A stretch of DNA of 16,958 nucleotides, from contig JAJYNV010000331.1 of the NCBI GenBank assembly GCA_021786135.1, forward strand, positions 1 to 16,958, given 5' to 3'. The notes under the pieces are model-generated. The model saw only the letters and a program-made list of their open reading frames with translations, did no database searches and was not told where the DNA came from. How positions within the stretch are numbered: the first letter of the stretch is position 1; each line of letters begins with the position of its first letter. This document shows positions 1 through 7,517 of this stretch, one piece after another. The translations under genes were made by a program, and so were the position numbers. The stretch is from Bacillota bacterium. GTDB taxonomy: Bacteria > Bacillota > Sulfobacillia > JAJZYS01 > JAJYTV01.

Positions 1-9
1 TAGTGCCGT

Positions 10-1536
10 CTAGGCAGGTGGTGTACATGTGAGCGCCGCGAGTTCGCGCATTTCCTCCTCTTCGACGCGCAGCACCTCGCAGGTGCCGATGCGCCGCGGC
101 ACCACCATGCGAAAACCGTGGCTGCCGTGCTTCTTGTCGCGCACGAGATACGTCCAGAGGTCGTCTGGATCGCCTCGATAATAGGTAGGCAGTCCCAGGC
201 GGCGCAAGAGTTCGAGCACCTCCCGCGCATGCGAGAATGCGTAGCGGCGCTCGGCGAGTCGCGACACGGCGGCAAGGCCGATGGCGACCGCTCGCCCGTG
301 CGAAACCTGATAGCCGCTCGCCGCCTCTACCGCATGCCCGGCAGTGTGGCCGAGGTTCAGCTTGGCCCTGTCGCCGGCCTCCTTGGGATCAGCGGCCACC
401 AGGCGGAGTTTTGCCCTCGCAGCCCGCTCGAGGGCAAAATCGAGGGCTGGTCCGGCCGGTGGTCTACGCCAGGTGGCACATGCGGCAAAGAGTTCCGCAT
501 CGAGTCCCAGACCGCACTTGACCACCTCGGCAAGCCCATCGCGGAATTCCGCCAGCGGCAGGGTGCGCAGCGTCTCGGGATCGACGAGGGTGGCCTGCGC
601 CGGGTAGAAGGCCCCGACGAGGTTCTTGCCTTCGGGCAGGTCGATGCCCGTCTTGCCGCCAAGAGCCGCATCCGCCTGGGCGATGACGGTTGTGGGGACC
701 AGCACGAGCGGAACGCCGCGCATGTAGCTGGCCGCGACAAAACCGCCGAGGTCGGTGACGGCTCCGCCACCCACCGCTACCACGGTCTCGTCGCGTGTCA
801 TGCCCAGATGCGCCATGCGCCGCAAGAGATCCTGGTAGACCCCGAACTCCTTTGCGGCTTCGCCGTCCGGCACCACTTCCATCGTCACCTGGCGCTCGCC
901 GTAACTCAGGCTGTCGAGGATCGACCTCGCCCAGCCGTCGACGAGCGGCGGCTGGGTAAGGAGGAGGGTGCGCCCAAACCCCGAAAACGATCCCGCGAAG
1001 CGGCGAGCCCCGCGGCCGAAGTAGACGCCCGGCGCGAGACGCCGCAAGGCGAGGAAATCCCTGATGCGCTCGACCGCACGCACGGGCGCCGATTCGGTCC
1101 AGAACCAAGCCTCCGCCACCTCTTCATAGAGGGGAAGGCGGTCGCGGCGCAGGATCTGCAGCCGATCCGCCGGGTTGGGGGCGAGAACCGGGCGGCCTCG
1201 CCCGCCGCGCAGGCGGGAAAGGAGCTGCGGGTCGCGCGCCGTCAGCCCGAGCACGCGAACCTCTCGCAGGAGACGGCGGTTGTCGGGCCTCAGGACCGTG
1301 CCGCCACCGGTCGAGACGACGCGGTCGCGACCTGATAGCGCTTCGCGCAGAGATCCGGTCTCCTCGTCGCGAAAGGCCTCTTCGCCCAGGCGCTCGAAGA
1401 GCTCGGCCGCGGGCGCGCCGAGCCGCTCCTGCAGCATCTGGTCGGTGTCGAGGAAGCTGTAGCCGAGCCGATCTGCGAGTTCGCGTCCAATGCGGGTCTT
1501 CCCGGCGCCCGGCAGCCCGACGAGTGCGACGATCAC
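10..1536 (-). CDS. aroKB: Bifunctional shikimate kinase / 3-dehydroquinate synthase (AroK-AroB fusion)
   Basis: This one 508-residue chain carries two shikimate-pathway enzymes. Residues 1 to about 165 are shikimate kinase: P-loop GLPGAGKT (7-14), LDTD (29-32), the STGGGT strand (75-80) and an Arg-rich lid (about 110-118). Residues from about 168 are 3-dehydroquinate synthase: NAD-binding GGGAVTDLGG (256-265), ALGGKTGID (291-299), E337 in AEVVK, H401 in NLGHTAGHAVE and H413 in SHG. The last three match the family's zinc ligands. Both active sites look intact. The GTG start shares GTGA with the TGA stop of aroC, a 4-base overlap that suggests translational coupling. It is the last gene of the operon seen here. 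Kinase-first AroKB fusions are known, for example in Thermotoga. The two reactions are not consecutive: AroB makes 3-dehydroquinate, and AroK phosphorylates shikimate two steps later. Confidence 0.95.
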   Translation of the reverse strand: MIVALVGLPGAGKTRIGRELADRLGYSFLDTDQMLQERLGAPAAELFERLGEEAFRDEETGSLREALSGRDRVVSTGGGTVLRPDNRRLLREVRVLGLTARDPQLLSRLRGGRGRPVLAPNPADRLQILRRDRLPLYEEVAEAWFWTESAPVRAVERIRDFLALRRLAPGVYFGRGARRFAGSFSGFGRTLLLTQPPLVDGWARSILDSLSYGERQVTMEVVPDGEAAKEFGVYQDLLRRMAHLGMTRDETVVAVGGGAVTDLGGFVAASYMRGVPLVLVPTTVIAQADAALGGKTGIDLPEGKNLVGAFYPAQATLVDPETLRTLPLAEFRDGLAEVVKCGLGLDAELFAACATWRRPPAGPALDFALERAARAKLRLVAADPKEAGDRAKLNLGHTAGHAVEAASGYQVSHGRAVAIGLAAVSRLAERRYAFSHAREVLELLRRLGLPTYYRGDPDDLWTYLVRDKKHGSHGFRMVVPRRIGTCEVLRVEEEEMRELAALTCTPPA

Positions 1537-2672
1537 CGCGAAATCCGCCCGATGTAGTGATGATAGGCCGCCTCGACGTCGATCAGCGCGTCACCGGAGA
1601 ACTTCTCAAGGAAGAGCTCCGTCAGCACGAGGGCCATCACGGCTTCGAGCACCACGCCGGCGGCTGGTACGGCCGTGATATCCGAGCGTTCCACCTGGGC
1701 AAGAAACTCTTCTTTGGTGTCCATGTCGACCGAGCGGAGAGGACGATGCAGCGAGCTCAGCGGTTTCATCGCTGCGCGCACCCAGACGGGTGCACCGTTC
1801 GAAATGCCACCCTCGCTCCCGCCGGCGCGGTTCGTCGACCGCGTGAAGCCCTCGCCTTGCCTGAAGAAGATCTCGTCGTGCACCTGTGAGCCAAGGTGGG
1901 CCGCGCCCCAGCTCGCGGCGCCGATTTCGAGCCCCTTGATCGCAGGTACCGACAGCATCGCCTGCCCGAGGCGTCCGTCGAGCTTGCGGTCCCAGTGCAC
2001 GTGCGTGCCGAGCCCGACCGGCACCCCAAGGGCCTGCACCTCCACGACGCCGCCCAGCGTGTCGCCCTTGAGACGCGCCGCGTCGATCGCCGCCACCATC
2101 GCCTCCGCGGCGACTGGATCCGCGCAGCGGACCGGCGAGCGGTCGATGGCGTCTCGGTCGATCTGAGCAGGCGGCGAGGCAGTGACATCGCCGAGGGCGA
2201 CCACGTGCGAGACGATCTCGATGCCGAAGTGACCGAGGAAGGCCTTTGCGATCGCGCCAAGCGCGACTCGCATGGCCGTCTCGCGCGCCGAGGCGCGCTC
2301 GAGGATGTCCCGCGCGTCTCCGCGTCCGTACTTGAGGGCTCCGGCGAGATCGGCATGTCCAGGTCTCGGCCGAGTGAACGCGGGGCCGACCACATCCCCT
2401 TCGGGAGCCATGCGCTGCTGCCAGCGTTCGAAGTCCCTGTTCCTGATCATCAGGGCGATCGGCGACCCCAAGGTCTCGCCGAAGCGAACTCCGGCCAACC
2501 ACTCGATCTCGTCGCGCTCGATGCGCATGCGCTGGCCGCGGCCATAACCTGCCTGCCGGCGCGTGAGCTCAAGATTCACCACATCGGCGGAGAGATGCAG
2601 CCCTGCCGGCATGCCTTCCATGATGCCCAAAAGGGCCGGACCGTGGGATTCCCCGGCGGTGAGGTAACGCAA
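1533..2672 (-). CDS. aroC: Chorismate synthase
   Basis: The enzyme converts 5-enolpyruvylshikimate-3-phosphate to chorismate using reduced FMN. All three family signatures are present (numbering from the TTG start): GESHG (7-11), ERASARETAMRVA (125-137) and RSDITAVPAAGVVLE (329-343). The FMN-region motif RPGHADLAGALKYG is at 103-116, and histidines 10 and 106 match the catalytic pair. Length is about 379 residues, normal for bacteria. I chose TTG at 2670-2672: the ATG two codons upstream abuts the AGGAGG ribosome site with no spacer, while the TTG is 6 nt from it and gives the family-typical beginning MRYLTAGESHG. The gap from aroE is 13 bp (7 bp if the ATG is used). The 3' end overlaps aroKB by 4 bases. 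Confidence 0.96.
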   Translation of the reverse strand: MRYLTAGESHGPALLGIMEGMPAGLHLSADVVNLELTRRQAGYGRGQRMRIERDEIEWLAGVRFGETLGSPIALMIRNRDFERWQQRMAPEGDVVGPAFTRPRPGHADLAGALKYGRGDARDILERASARETAMRVALGAIAKAFLGHFGIEIVSHVVALGDVTASPPAQIDRDAIDRSPVRCADPVAAEAMVAAIDAARLKGDTLGGVVEVQALGVPVGLGTHVHWDRKLDGRLGQAMLSVPAIKGLEIGAASWGAAHLGSQVHDEIFFRQGEGFTRSTNRAGGSEGGISNGAPVWVRAAMKPLSSLHRPLRSVDMDTKEEFLAQVERSDITAVPAAGVVLEAVMALVLTELFLEKFSGDALIDVEAAYHHYIGRISR

Positions 2673-2685
2673 GGCCATCCTCCTC

Positions 2686-3513
2686 TCAGGAAACGTCTTG
2701 ACGCGTCATGGCAAGTTCCAGTGCCGACGCCATTGCCCTATGCGGCGGATCCTCGTCATACCAGAGGCGCCACGCGAGCATGGCCTGGCCGAGCAGCATC
2801 CCGCCGCCGCCGATCGTGCGGCAGCCGCGCCGCTTCGCGGACTGGAGCAACTTCGTGGGCTGGGGGCGATAGATGAGATCATAAACGATCGCGCCCCTGG
2901 GGATGGATTCTTCGTCCAAGGGGCTGTCGTCGCTCTGGCTGCCCACGGTCGTGGCGTTGACGATCAGGTCGACGTCGGCAAGGTCGCCCCGCTGGCGCCA
3001 GTCGATCGTCTGGGCGCCGAACTCCCGGCCCAGACGTCCGAGCATCTCACGGTTGCGGCCAGCCACACGCAGGGAGACACCTTCGCGCACCAGTACGGCG
3101 CAGACGGCCAGGGCCGCCCCCCCCGTGCCGAGGACGAGCGCGCGCGCGATCGGCCGCGACAGGGCCGCGAGGGGATGCCAGAAGCCGTCGGCGTCGGTGT
3201 TGTGCCCCTCCCAGCCGCCGGACGTGCGCCTGAGCACATTGACGGCGCCGATGCGCCGCGCCCAGGGGTCGAGCCGCATGACCATCTGCGCGGCGGCCTG
3301 CTTGAAGGGCTTCGTGACATTGGCTCCCCGTGCGCCGAGCAGATAGGCCCCGCGCAGGGCTATGCCGAGGTCGTCTGGCGCGACGTCCCAGAGCATGTAC
3401 TGCCCTTCCCGCCCGGTTGCCCTGAGCGCCGCCGCGTGCAGAAAGGGAGAGAACGAGCCGTCGATGCCCTGGCCGAACAGGCCGAGCAGTTCCAATGCCG
3501 CACCGCCTTGCAT
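2686..3513 (-). CDS. aroE: Shikimate dehydrogenase (NADP-dependent)
   Basis: It reduces 3-dehydroshikimate to shikimate. Numbering from ATG 3513 (275 residues): substrate-site GSFSP (19-23); NVTKPFK (65-71), whose final Lys matches the catalytic lysine; GAVN (89-92); NTD (105-107), with the catalytic Asp; dinucleotide-binding GTGGAA (129-134); NATTVGS (186-192); and GGGGMLLGQA (235-244). The frame is open upstream to a TTG at 3573, but those codons run through a perfect 12-bp hairpin and precede any family homology, so I treat them as untranslated. ATG 3513 lacks a clear ribosome site. TTG 3493-3495 has AAGGCGG 7 nt upstream and is a real alternative (269 residues). The usual His before the Ser-x-Ser substrate motif is Gly here, and the Asn after the following His is Ala. 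Confidence 0.92.
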   Translation of the reverse strand: MQGGAALELLGLFGQGIDGSFSPFLHAAALRATGREGQYMLWDVAPDDLGIALRGAYLLGARGANVTKPFKQAAAQMVMRLDPWARRIGAVNVLRRTSGGWEGHNTDADGFWHPLAALSRPIARALVLGTGGAALAVCAVLVREGVSLRVAGRNREMLGRLGREFGAQTIDWRQRGDLADVDLIVNATTVGSQSDDSPLDEESIPRGAIVYDLIYRPQPTKLLQSAKRRGCRTIGGGGMLLGQAMLAWRLWYDEDPPHRAMASALELAMTRQDVS

Positions 3514-3534
3514 CCGAGATCGTGCATACAGGAA

Positions 3535-3572
3535 TGCCTGACGCCACAAGCCATGGCCCTTGGCGTCAGGCA
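3535..3572. repeat. Perfect 12-bp inverted repeat (hairpin) between yqeG and aroE
   Basis: TGCCTGACGCCA (3535-3546) is exactly complementary to TGGCGTCAGGCA (3561-3572), with a 14-nt loop that contains the palindrome GCCATGGC. It begins 13 nt past the yqeG stop and ends about 20 nt before the ATG of aroE. On the minus strand the hairpin is followed only by a short TTCCTGT, not a U-tract, so a strong intrinsic terminator is unlikely. An mRNA-processing, attenuation or partial-termination element inside the operon is more plausible. The symmetry is seen directly; the function is inferred. Confidence 0.75.
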
Positions 3573-3585
3573 AGGAGGCCCTAGG

Positions 3586-4107
3586 CTAGCCCGCGCTCGA
3601 AGGGACGCGCAGTCCGCTGCGCTCGAAGTGGTGCAGGACGACATCCTCAAGATGCCGGACGGCCCGCGTACCCAGGAACTCGTGCCGCGTCAGAGGGGTC
3701 ACGAGGATGGTGAACATGCCGGCCCGGTTGCCCCCCAGGATGTCGGTGAACACCTGGTCGCCGATCACCGCCGTCGACTGCGGTGTCGTGCCAAGCACCG
3801 AGAGGGCTCTCTGGAACCCGCGCGCCGACGGCTTGCGGGCATGCGGGATGAACGGCACGCCTAGCCAACCGGCAAAGTCCTCGACCCTGCCCCGGCCGTT
3901 GTTGCTGAGGATCACGGCGCCGATGCCGGTGCCGCGCAGGCGCTGCACCCAGGCCTTTACCTCACGTGAGGGCCTCGGAGAGTTCCAGCCTGCGAGCGTG
4001 TTGTCGAGATCCAGCACGACGCCGCGGATGCCGCGGCGCCTGAGCAGCCGAGGATCCACGCTCTGGACGGACGGCAGGTACAGGTGCGGGCGCAGCTTCG
4101 AGAGCAC
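3586..4107 (-). CDS. yqeG: YqeG-family HAD-IIIA phosphatase
   Basis: This is a cytosolic HAD-superfamily hydrolase of about 173 residues, matching the Bacillota YqeG family, which is related to phosphatidylglycerophosphatases of the Gep4/PGPP1 type. All HAD motifs are visible (numbering from GTG 4107): motif I DLDNT (33-37) with the nucleophile Asp and the acid Asp, motif II SNN (68-70), motif III Lys (92) in HARKP, and motif IV GDQVFTD (116-122). There is no cap domain, as expected for subclass III. A TTG two codons upstream is only 1 nt from the AAGGGG ribosome site, while GTG 4105-4107 is 7 nt away and gives a beginning similar to other YqeG proteins, so I chose GTG. It is first in the operon with aroE. 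In Bacillus subtilis yqeG and aroE also lie close, with yqeH between them; yqeH is absent here. The physiological substrate is not shown by the sequence. Confidence 0.9.
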   Translation of the reverse strand: MLSKLRPHLYLPSVQSVDPRLLRRRGIRGVVLDLDNTLAGWNSPRPSREVKAWVQRLRGTGIGAVILSNNGRGRVEDFAGWLGVPFIPHARKPSARGFQRALSVLGTTPQSTAVIGDQVFTDILGGNRAGMFTILVTPLTRHEFLGTRAVRHLEDVVLHHFERSGLRVPSSAG

Positions 4108-4136
4108 GTTCAAGCCCCTTCACCGAAGTTGGCAGC

Positions 4137-4145
4137 ATTATAGCA
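4137..4145 (-). promoter_or_regulatory. Extended -10 promoter of the yqeG-aroE-aroC-aroKB operon
   Basis: The minus strand reads TGC-TATAAT (4145 down to 4137): a consensus -10 box with the upstream TG of an extended -10 element. No good -35 lies 16-18 bp upstream, which extended -10 promoters tolerate. The predicted transcript would start near 4130 and carry AAGGGG (4120-4115) 7 nt before the GTG of yqeG. The 95-bp gap to the rhomboid gene also holds a small imperfect hairpin, GCCGG-ACAA-CCGGC, without a U-tract. Confidence 0.65.
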
Positions 4146-4208
4146 CACTGCCATCCCTGCACCGCCGGTTGTCCGGCCTGCGCAGCGTGGTATATCTTAG
4201 TGGCGCAT

Positions 4209-4871
4209 CTAGCCGTAGATGTGCGCGAAAGCGATGAGGCCGACACAGACCACGACGTAGGCGACTCCCGCGGCGCGCGAAGGCCAGCCGCTAAGACGGT
4301 GAACGCCGCCCAGCATGTACGCTGCGAGGAAGCCGCCGATAAGCCCACCCACATGGTCCCATACGCCGATGCCGGGATACATGAAGTCGAGCGCAAGGTT
4401 CAAGACGAGGATGCTGCCCAGCCAGCGCAGGAGGTAGCTTCGCACCGGCCTCTGCGCCTCGAGGGCGATGACGCCCGTGGCGCCGAGCAGCCCGAAGATG
4501 GCGCCCGACGCCCCGACAAGGACGGTATATGGCGGATAGGTGACAAGAGCCAGTAGTCCGCCCATGATGCCGCCCAGCAGGAACACGACGACAAAGCGGC
4601 GGGAGCCGAATGCCGGCTCCACCAGTTCGCCCATCACAAAGAGGCTGTAGCCGTTGACAAGGATGTGCAGCCAGTTGAGGTGCAGGAAGATGGCCGTGAA
4701 TATGCGCCACCACTGTCCTTGCAGAACGAGGACATTGACCTGCGCGCCGAGGTCCACCATGCGCATGAGCTGGGGGGAACCGCCCAGTCCGCCCTCGAGC
4801 ACGTACATGATGGCCAGGATGACAAGGATCGCATAGGTCGCGGGCAGATCGCGATAGCTGCGTCGTCGCAC
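4209..4871 (-). CDS. Rhomboid-family intramembrane serine protease
   Basis: This is a polytopic membrane protease of about 220 residues. Numbering from GTG 4871: WWRIFT (54-59) and HxxxN (H69, N73) in the second membrane segment, the catalytic serine motif GASGAIFG (120-127, S122), and the catalytic histidine in DHVGGLIGG (H173). The Ser-His dyad is complete, so an active protease is predicted. Hydrophobic stretches fit six to seven membrane segments, with an extra C-terminal one at about 200-219. There is no large soluble domain. A longer reading from ATG 4892 is possible, but the AGGGAGG ribosome site (4886-4880) lies inside that extension, 8 nt before GTG 4869-4871, so the GTG is the likely start. 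Substrates are unknown. It is divergent from the membrane-protein gene at 4952 and separated from yqeG by that gene's own promoter. Confidence 0.92.
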   Translation of the reverse strand: MRRRSYRDLPATYAILVILAIMYVLEGGLGGSPQLMRMVDLGAQVNVLVLQGQWWRIFTAIFLHLNWLHILVNGYSLFVMGELVEPAFGSRRFVVVFLLGGIMGGLLALVTYPPYTVLVGASGAIFGLLGATGVIALEAQRPVRSYLLRWLGSILVLNLALDFMYPGIGVWDHVGGLIGGFLAAYMLGGVHRLSGWPSRAAGVAYVVVCVGLIAFAHIYG

Positions 4872-4918
4872 AGGCGTAGCCTCCCTGCCCATTGTAGCCT
4901 AACGGTCGACTGGGTCCC

Positions 4919-4932
4919 CGTCCGAGCGGACG
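4919..4932. repeat. CGTCCG-AG-CGGACG inverted repeat in the divergent gap
   Basis: This perfect 6-bp inverted repeat with a 2-bp centre lies in the 80-bp space between the divergent rhomboid gene (GTG 4871) and the membrane-protein gene (ATG 4952), 9 nt before the plus-strand ribosome site. It could be an operator serving both genes. In GC-rich DNA a repeat this short can arise by chance. Confidence 0.35.
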
Positions 4933-4951
4933 AGACGAAGGGAAGGATTCG

Positions 4952-5446
4952 ATGAATCGCCTAGGCATCAACGCTGCCGCGCTGCGCAGCGGACTCGCAT
5001 CGGGATTGCCCGCGGCGGCGCTGGCTTGGATCGTCTTCATCGGTCGTGGCGGCAGCCGCGGCATGACCCACCAAGGCACCATGCTGCCGATGGTAGTCTT
5101 CGTCGTGGAGATCGTGCTCTATGGCTATGCGGGCTTCCGGCTGCGACGCGCGGGAAACGATCGACGGACGGCCATGGCGGGCGGCCTCATCGCAGGTTGG
5201 ACAGCCGCCCTGCTGGCAGAATTCCCCCGTGGGGCCATTCTCCTCCTGAACCATGGCTACATGCGCTATCTGCAAGGAGCGCTGCCGCACGCGGGCAACC
5301 TGTCGCTCCCGTGGCTCCCGTTCACCGTGGCCGCCGCCCTCATCGGCGCCCTCCTGGCGGGATCGGCGCTAGGAGCCGCCTGCGGTTCGATCGGGGCATC
5401 ATGCGCGGACGCCTGGAGCCTGCCGGTGCCGACTCAGCTGCCGTAG
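4952..5446 (+). CDS. Small multi-spanning membrane protein, function unknown
   Basis: I do not recognise a family for this 164-residue protein. It has four hydrophobic segments (about 12-31, 43-62, 74-100 and 118-146). The second is followed by the basic run FRLRR, placing that end on the cytoplasmic side by the positive-inside rule. The third contains the proline-bearing stretch AEFPRGAILLLNHGY. There is no signal-peptidase site, no catalytic motif and no Cys pair. The ATG has a good ribosome site, GGAAGG, 5 nt upstream, and codon use resembles that of its neighbours, so I take it as a real gene. It is transcribed away from the rhomboid gene. Its last 13 bases overlap the convergent end of asnB, so no separate terminator fits between them. 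Confidence 0.75.
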   Translation: MNRLGINAAALRSGLASGLPAAALAWIVFIGRGGSRGMTHQGTMLPMVVFVVEIVLYGYAGFRLRRAGNDRRTAMAGGLIAGWTAALLAEFPRGAILLLNHGYMRYLQGALPHAGNLSLPWLPFTVAAALIGALLAGSALGAACGSIGASCADAWSLPVPTQLP

Positions 5447-7329
5447 CCCTCCCGCGCCGCGTCCGTACCGGCAGCCGCGTCATAAACCTGCCTGAGCCAC
5501 AGCTCCAAGGCCAGGAGGACATAGACCATGCGTCCGTCCTGGCTCGGCCTGCCATTCAGGCGGCCGAGGGCGGCCTCAACCGCCGCGGGTTCGAAGAGGC
5601 CTCGCGAACGCGCGGTTTCATCCGTCAGCGCATCGTAGGCAAGATCGCGCAAGGGACCAGAGAGCAGGCGCGAGATCGGCGACGGAAAGCCGCGCTTGCG
5701 TCGCAACGCGGCTTCCTGCGGCAGATGCCGCCGCGCCACCTGCCGCAGCAACCACTTGCCCTGACCGTCGTGCAGCTTGTAGGTCCAGGGCAGGGCGTCC
5801 GCCATGTCCACCACCTCGCCGTCCAGGTACGGCACACGCGCCTCGAGGCCGAACGACATCGTCAGCCGGTCAAGCTTGAGCAAGGCCTCGTCCGACAGCC
5901 AGACCCTCCGGTCCACCTGCAACATCGCGCCGAGCCAGTCATGGCCGTCGGCCTGGGCCGCGACAAACGCCTCGGCGGCAAGCCGCCCCGGCCGGTGGTC
6001 CTGTAGGCTGAGGCGGACCTCCGGCTGGTAGAGGGCTTGGCGCTCCGGGTCCTGCCAGCTCATGCCGATGCCGAGGTAGCGGTCGCTCAAGGACTTGAGA
6101 CTGCGCGCGGCGAGTCCGCGCCCCGGCAGCCTCGATTCCGCCAGGGCCTGCCTGAGCATTCTGGGCACGAGGCGAGAAAACCGCTCCACCACGAGCGGTT
6201 CGTCGTAACCGGGATAGCCGGCAAAGAGCTCGTCCGCCCCTTCGCCGCTCAGCACGACGGGCACGTCCTGCGCAGCGCGCTCCGCGACCGCCCTGAGCGG
6301 GAGGGCGGTCGGGTCGCCGTTCGGCTCGTCGATGTCGAAATTGAGCGCCAGGAGATGGCGCTCGGCGTCCCTCGAGTCCACCACAAGCTGCGTCAGCGGC
6401 ACGCCGTAGGCCTCAGCCGTCGCCTGCGTGACGGTGAACTCCTCCCCTTCGTCGCCAAAGCCCGCGAACCCGGCCGTGTACGCCTTGAGCTCGCCGCCCA
6501 TGGCCTTGGCCGCATAGTGCAGAACGAGGCCCGAGTCTACGCCGCCCGAAAGCAGCACGCCGATCGGCTGGTCACCCTGCAGGTGCCGTTCGACCGCCTG
6601 GCCCAGGCGCCGGTCGAGCTCCTCGATCGCCTCCTCCGGACTGATCCCCCCTGCGTATGTCCTCGGGCGCAGCGTCCGGCGCATCTCGATCCGCCCGTCT
6701 CCGTGCCGCAAGAGCGTATGGCCTGGCGGTACCCGGTGAATTCCCTCGACGATCGTCTCCTCGCCTACTGCGGTGCGGAAGAGGAGATAGCGATCAAGCG
6801 CCTTCAGGTTCAGCGCCGGCACGTTGCCGCAGCTCAGGAGCGCCCGCAGCTCCGACGCGAAGGCGACGCCGCGGCCTAGGGTGCGCCACAGCAGCGGCTT
6901 GATGCCCAGGGGGTCCCGGGCCAGCAGCAGTGTGCGGCGTGCTGTATCGTAGAGCGCCACGGCGTACATGCCGGCGATCTCTTCAGCGAACGACGCGCCG
7001 CGCTCCTCGTAGAGGTGCACCACGACCTCGGCGTCCGATGCGCCGGCGAACTGATGGCCGCGCCGCGTCAGATCGCGGCGCAGTTCGGCATGGTTGTAGA
7101 TCTCGCCGTTGACGACGGCGATGACCCGACGATCCTCGCTGTAGAAAGGCTGCGCGCCGCCAACGGGGTCCACGATGGCGAGGCGGCGCATGCCGATCGC
7201 TACGCCTGGTGCGAAGAATGTGCCCTCGTCGTCCGGGCCGCGGTGCCTGAGAGCCTCCAGCATCCGCTCGAGCTCGTCCCGGGCGCTTTGACGAGGGTCG
7301 CGTTCGACGATCCCGGCGATTCCACACAA
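5434..7329 (-). CDS. asnB: Asparagine synthetase (glutamine-hydrolysing)
   Basis: It makes asparagine from aspartate, ATP and glutamine. The N-terminal class II glutaminase domain needs Cys as residue 2. TTG 7327-7329 gives exactly MCGIAGIVE, with GGAGGG 8 nt upstream, while the GTG three codons earlier overlaps that ribosome site and would bury the Cys. Numbering from the TTG (631 residues): RHRGPDDEG (29-37), NGEIYNH (75-81), then the synthetase domain with PP-loop SGGVDS (261-266) and SGEGADELFAGY (361-372). Length is normal for AsnB. The C-terminal 40-50 residues have no motif I can name. The gene is preceded by a sigma-A-like promoter (7381-7408). I see no T-box in the leader. Its 3' end overlaps the convergent membrane-protein gene by 13 bases. 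Confidence 0.95.
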   Translation of the reverse strand: MCGIAGIVERDPRQSARDELERMLEALRHRGPDDEGTFFAPGVAIGMRRLAIVDPVGGAQPFYSEDRRVIAVVNGEIYNHAELRRDLTRRGHQFAGASDAEVVVHLYEERGASFAEEIAGMYAVALYDTARRTLLLARDPLGIKPLLWRTLGRGVAFASELRALLSCGNVPALNLKALDRYLLFRTAVGEETIVEGIHRVPPGHTLLRHGDGRIEMRRTLRPRTYAGGISPEEAIEELDRRLGQAVERHLQGDQPIGVLLSGGVDSGLVLHYAAKAMGGELKAYTAGFAGFGDEGEEFTVTQATAEAYGVPLTQLVVDSRDAERHLLALNFDIDEPNGDPTALPLRAVAERAAQDVPVVLSGEGADELFAGYPGYDEPLVVERFSRLVPRMLRQALAESRLPGRGLAARSLKSLSDRYLGIGMSWQDPERQALYQPEVRLSLQDHRPGRLAAEAFVAAQADGHDWLGAMLQVDRRVWLSDEALLKLDRLTMSFGLEARVPYLDGEVVDMADALPWTYKLHDGQGKWLLRQVARRHLPQEAALRRKRGFPSPISRLLSGPLRDLAYDALTDETARSRGLFEPAAVEAALGRLNGRPSQDGRMVYVLLALELWLRQVYDAAAGTDAAREGYGS

Positions 7330-7380
7330 AAGAGGCACCCTCCCCCAGGTCTCCTGCCCGAAGTCTACCCAGCCCGGCTG

Positions 7381-7408
7381 AAAATAGCCTGAGGGCCGAG
7401 CGCTTCAA
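7381..7408 (-). promoter_or_regulatory. Candidate sigma-A promoter of asnB
   Basis: The minus strand carries TTGAAG (7408-7403), a 16-bp spacer and TATTTT (7386-7381), four of six consensus matches in each box. This would start transcription near 7374, giving a leader of about 45 nt to the TTG of asnB. It lies in the 188-bp gap between asnB and the upstream acetyltransferase gene, where I see no open frame worth calling. Confidence 0.5.
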
Positions 7409-7517
7409 TTGACGAAATCGCATCGCGCCTGCAAAAGAGCCTGCCGAGTTGTGCGCTCGCGCAGGTTGAACCAAAGCGATCCTATCACGCTGAGAGAGAG
7501 GGCGCCAATGCCACAGC

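Noticed and set aside
118..1335. A 405-codon open frame on the plus strand opposite aroKB
   Set aside because: It lies antisense to a gene with both active sites intact. Its protein is low in hydrophobic core residues and has no motif. Long antisense frames are expected at this GC content.
4891..4896. TACAAT on the minus strand as the rhomboid -10 box
   Set aside because: The predicted transcript would begin near 4884, inside the ribosome site (4886-4880), and there is no -35. It is probably chance.
7330..7517. T-box or other riboswitch in the asnB leader
   Set aside because: The minus-strand leader after the candidate promoter is only about 45 nt and has no T-box sequence or terminator stem.
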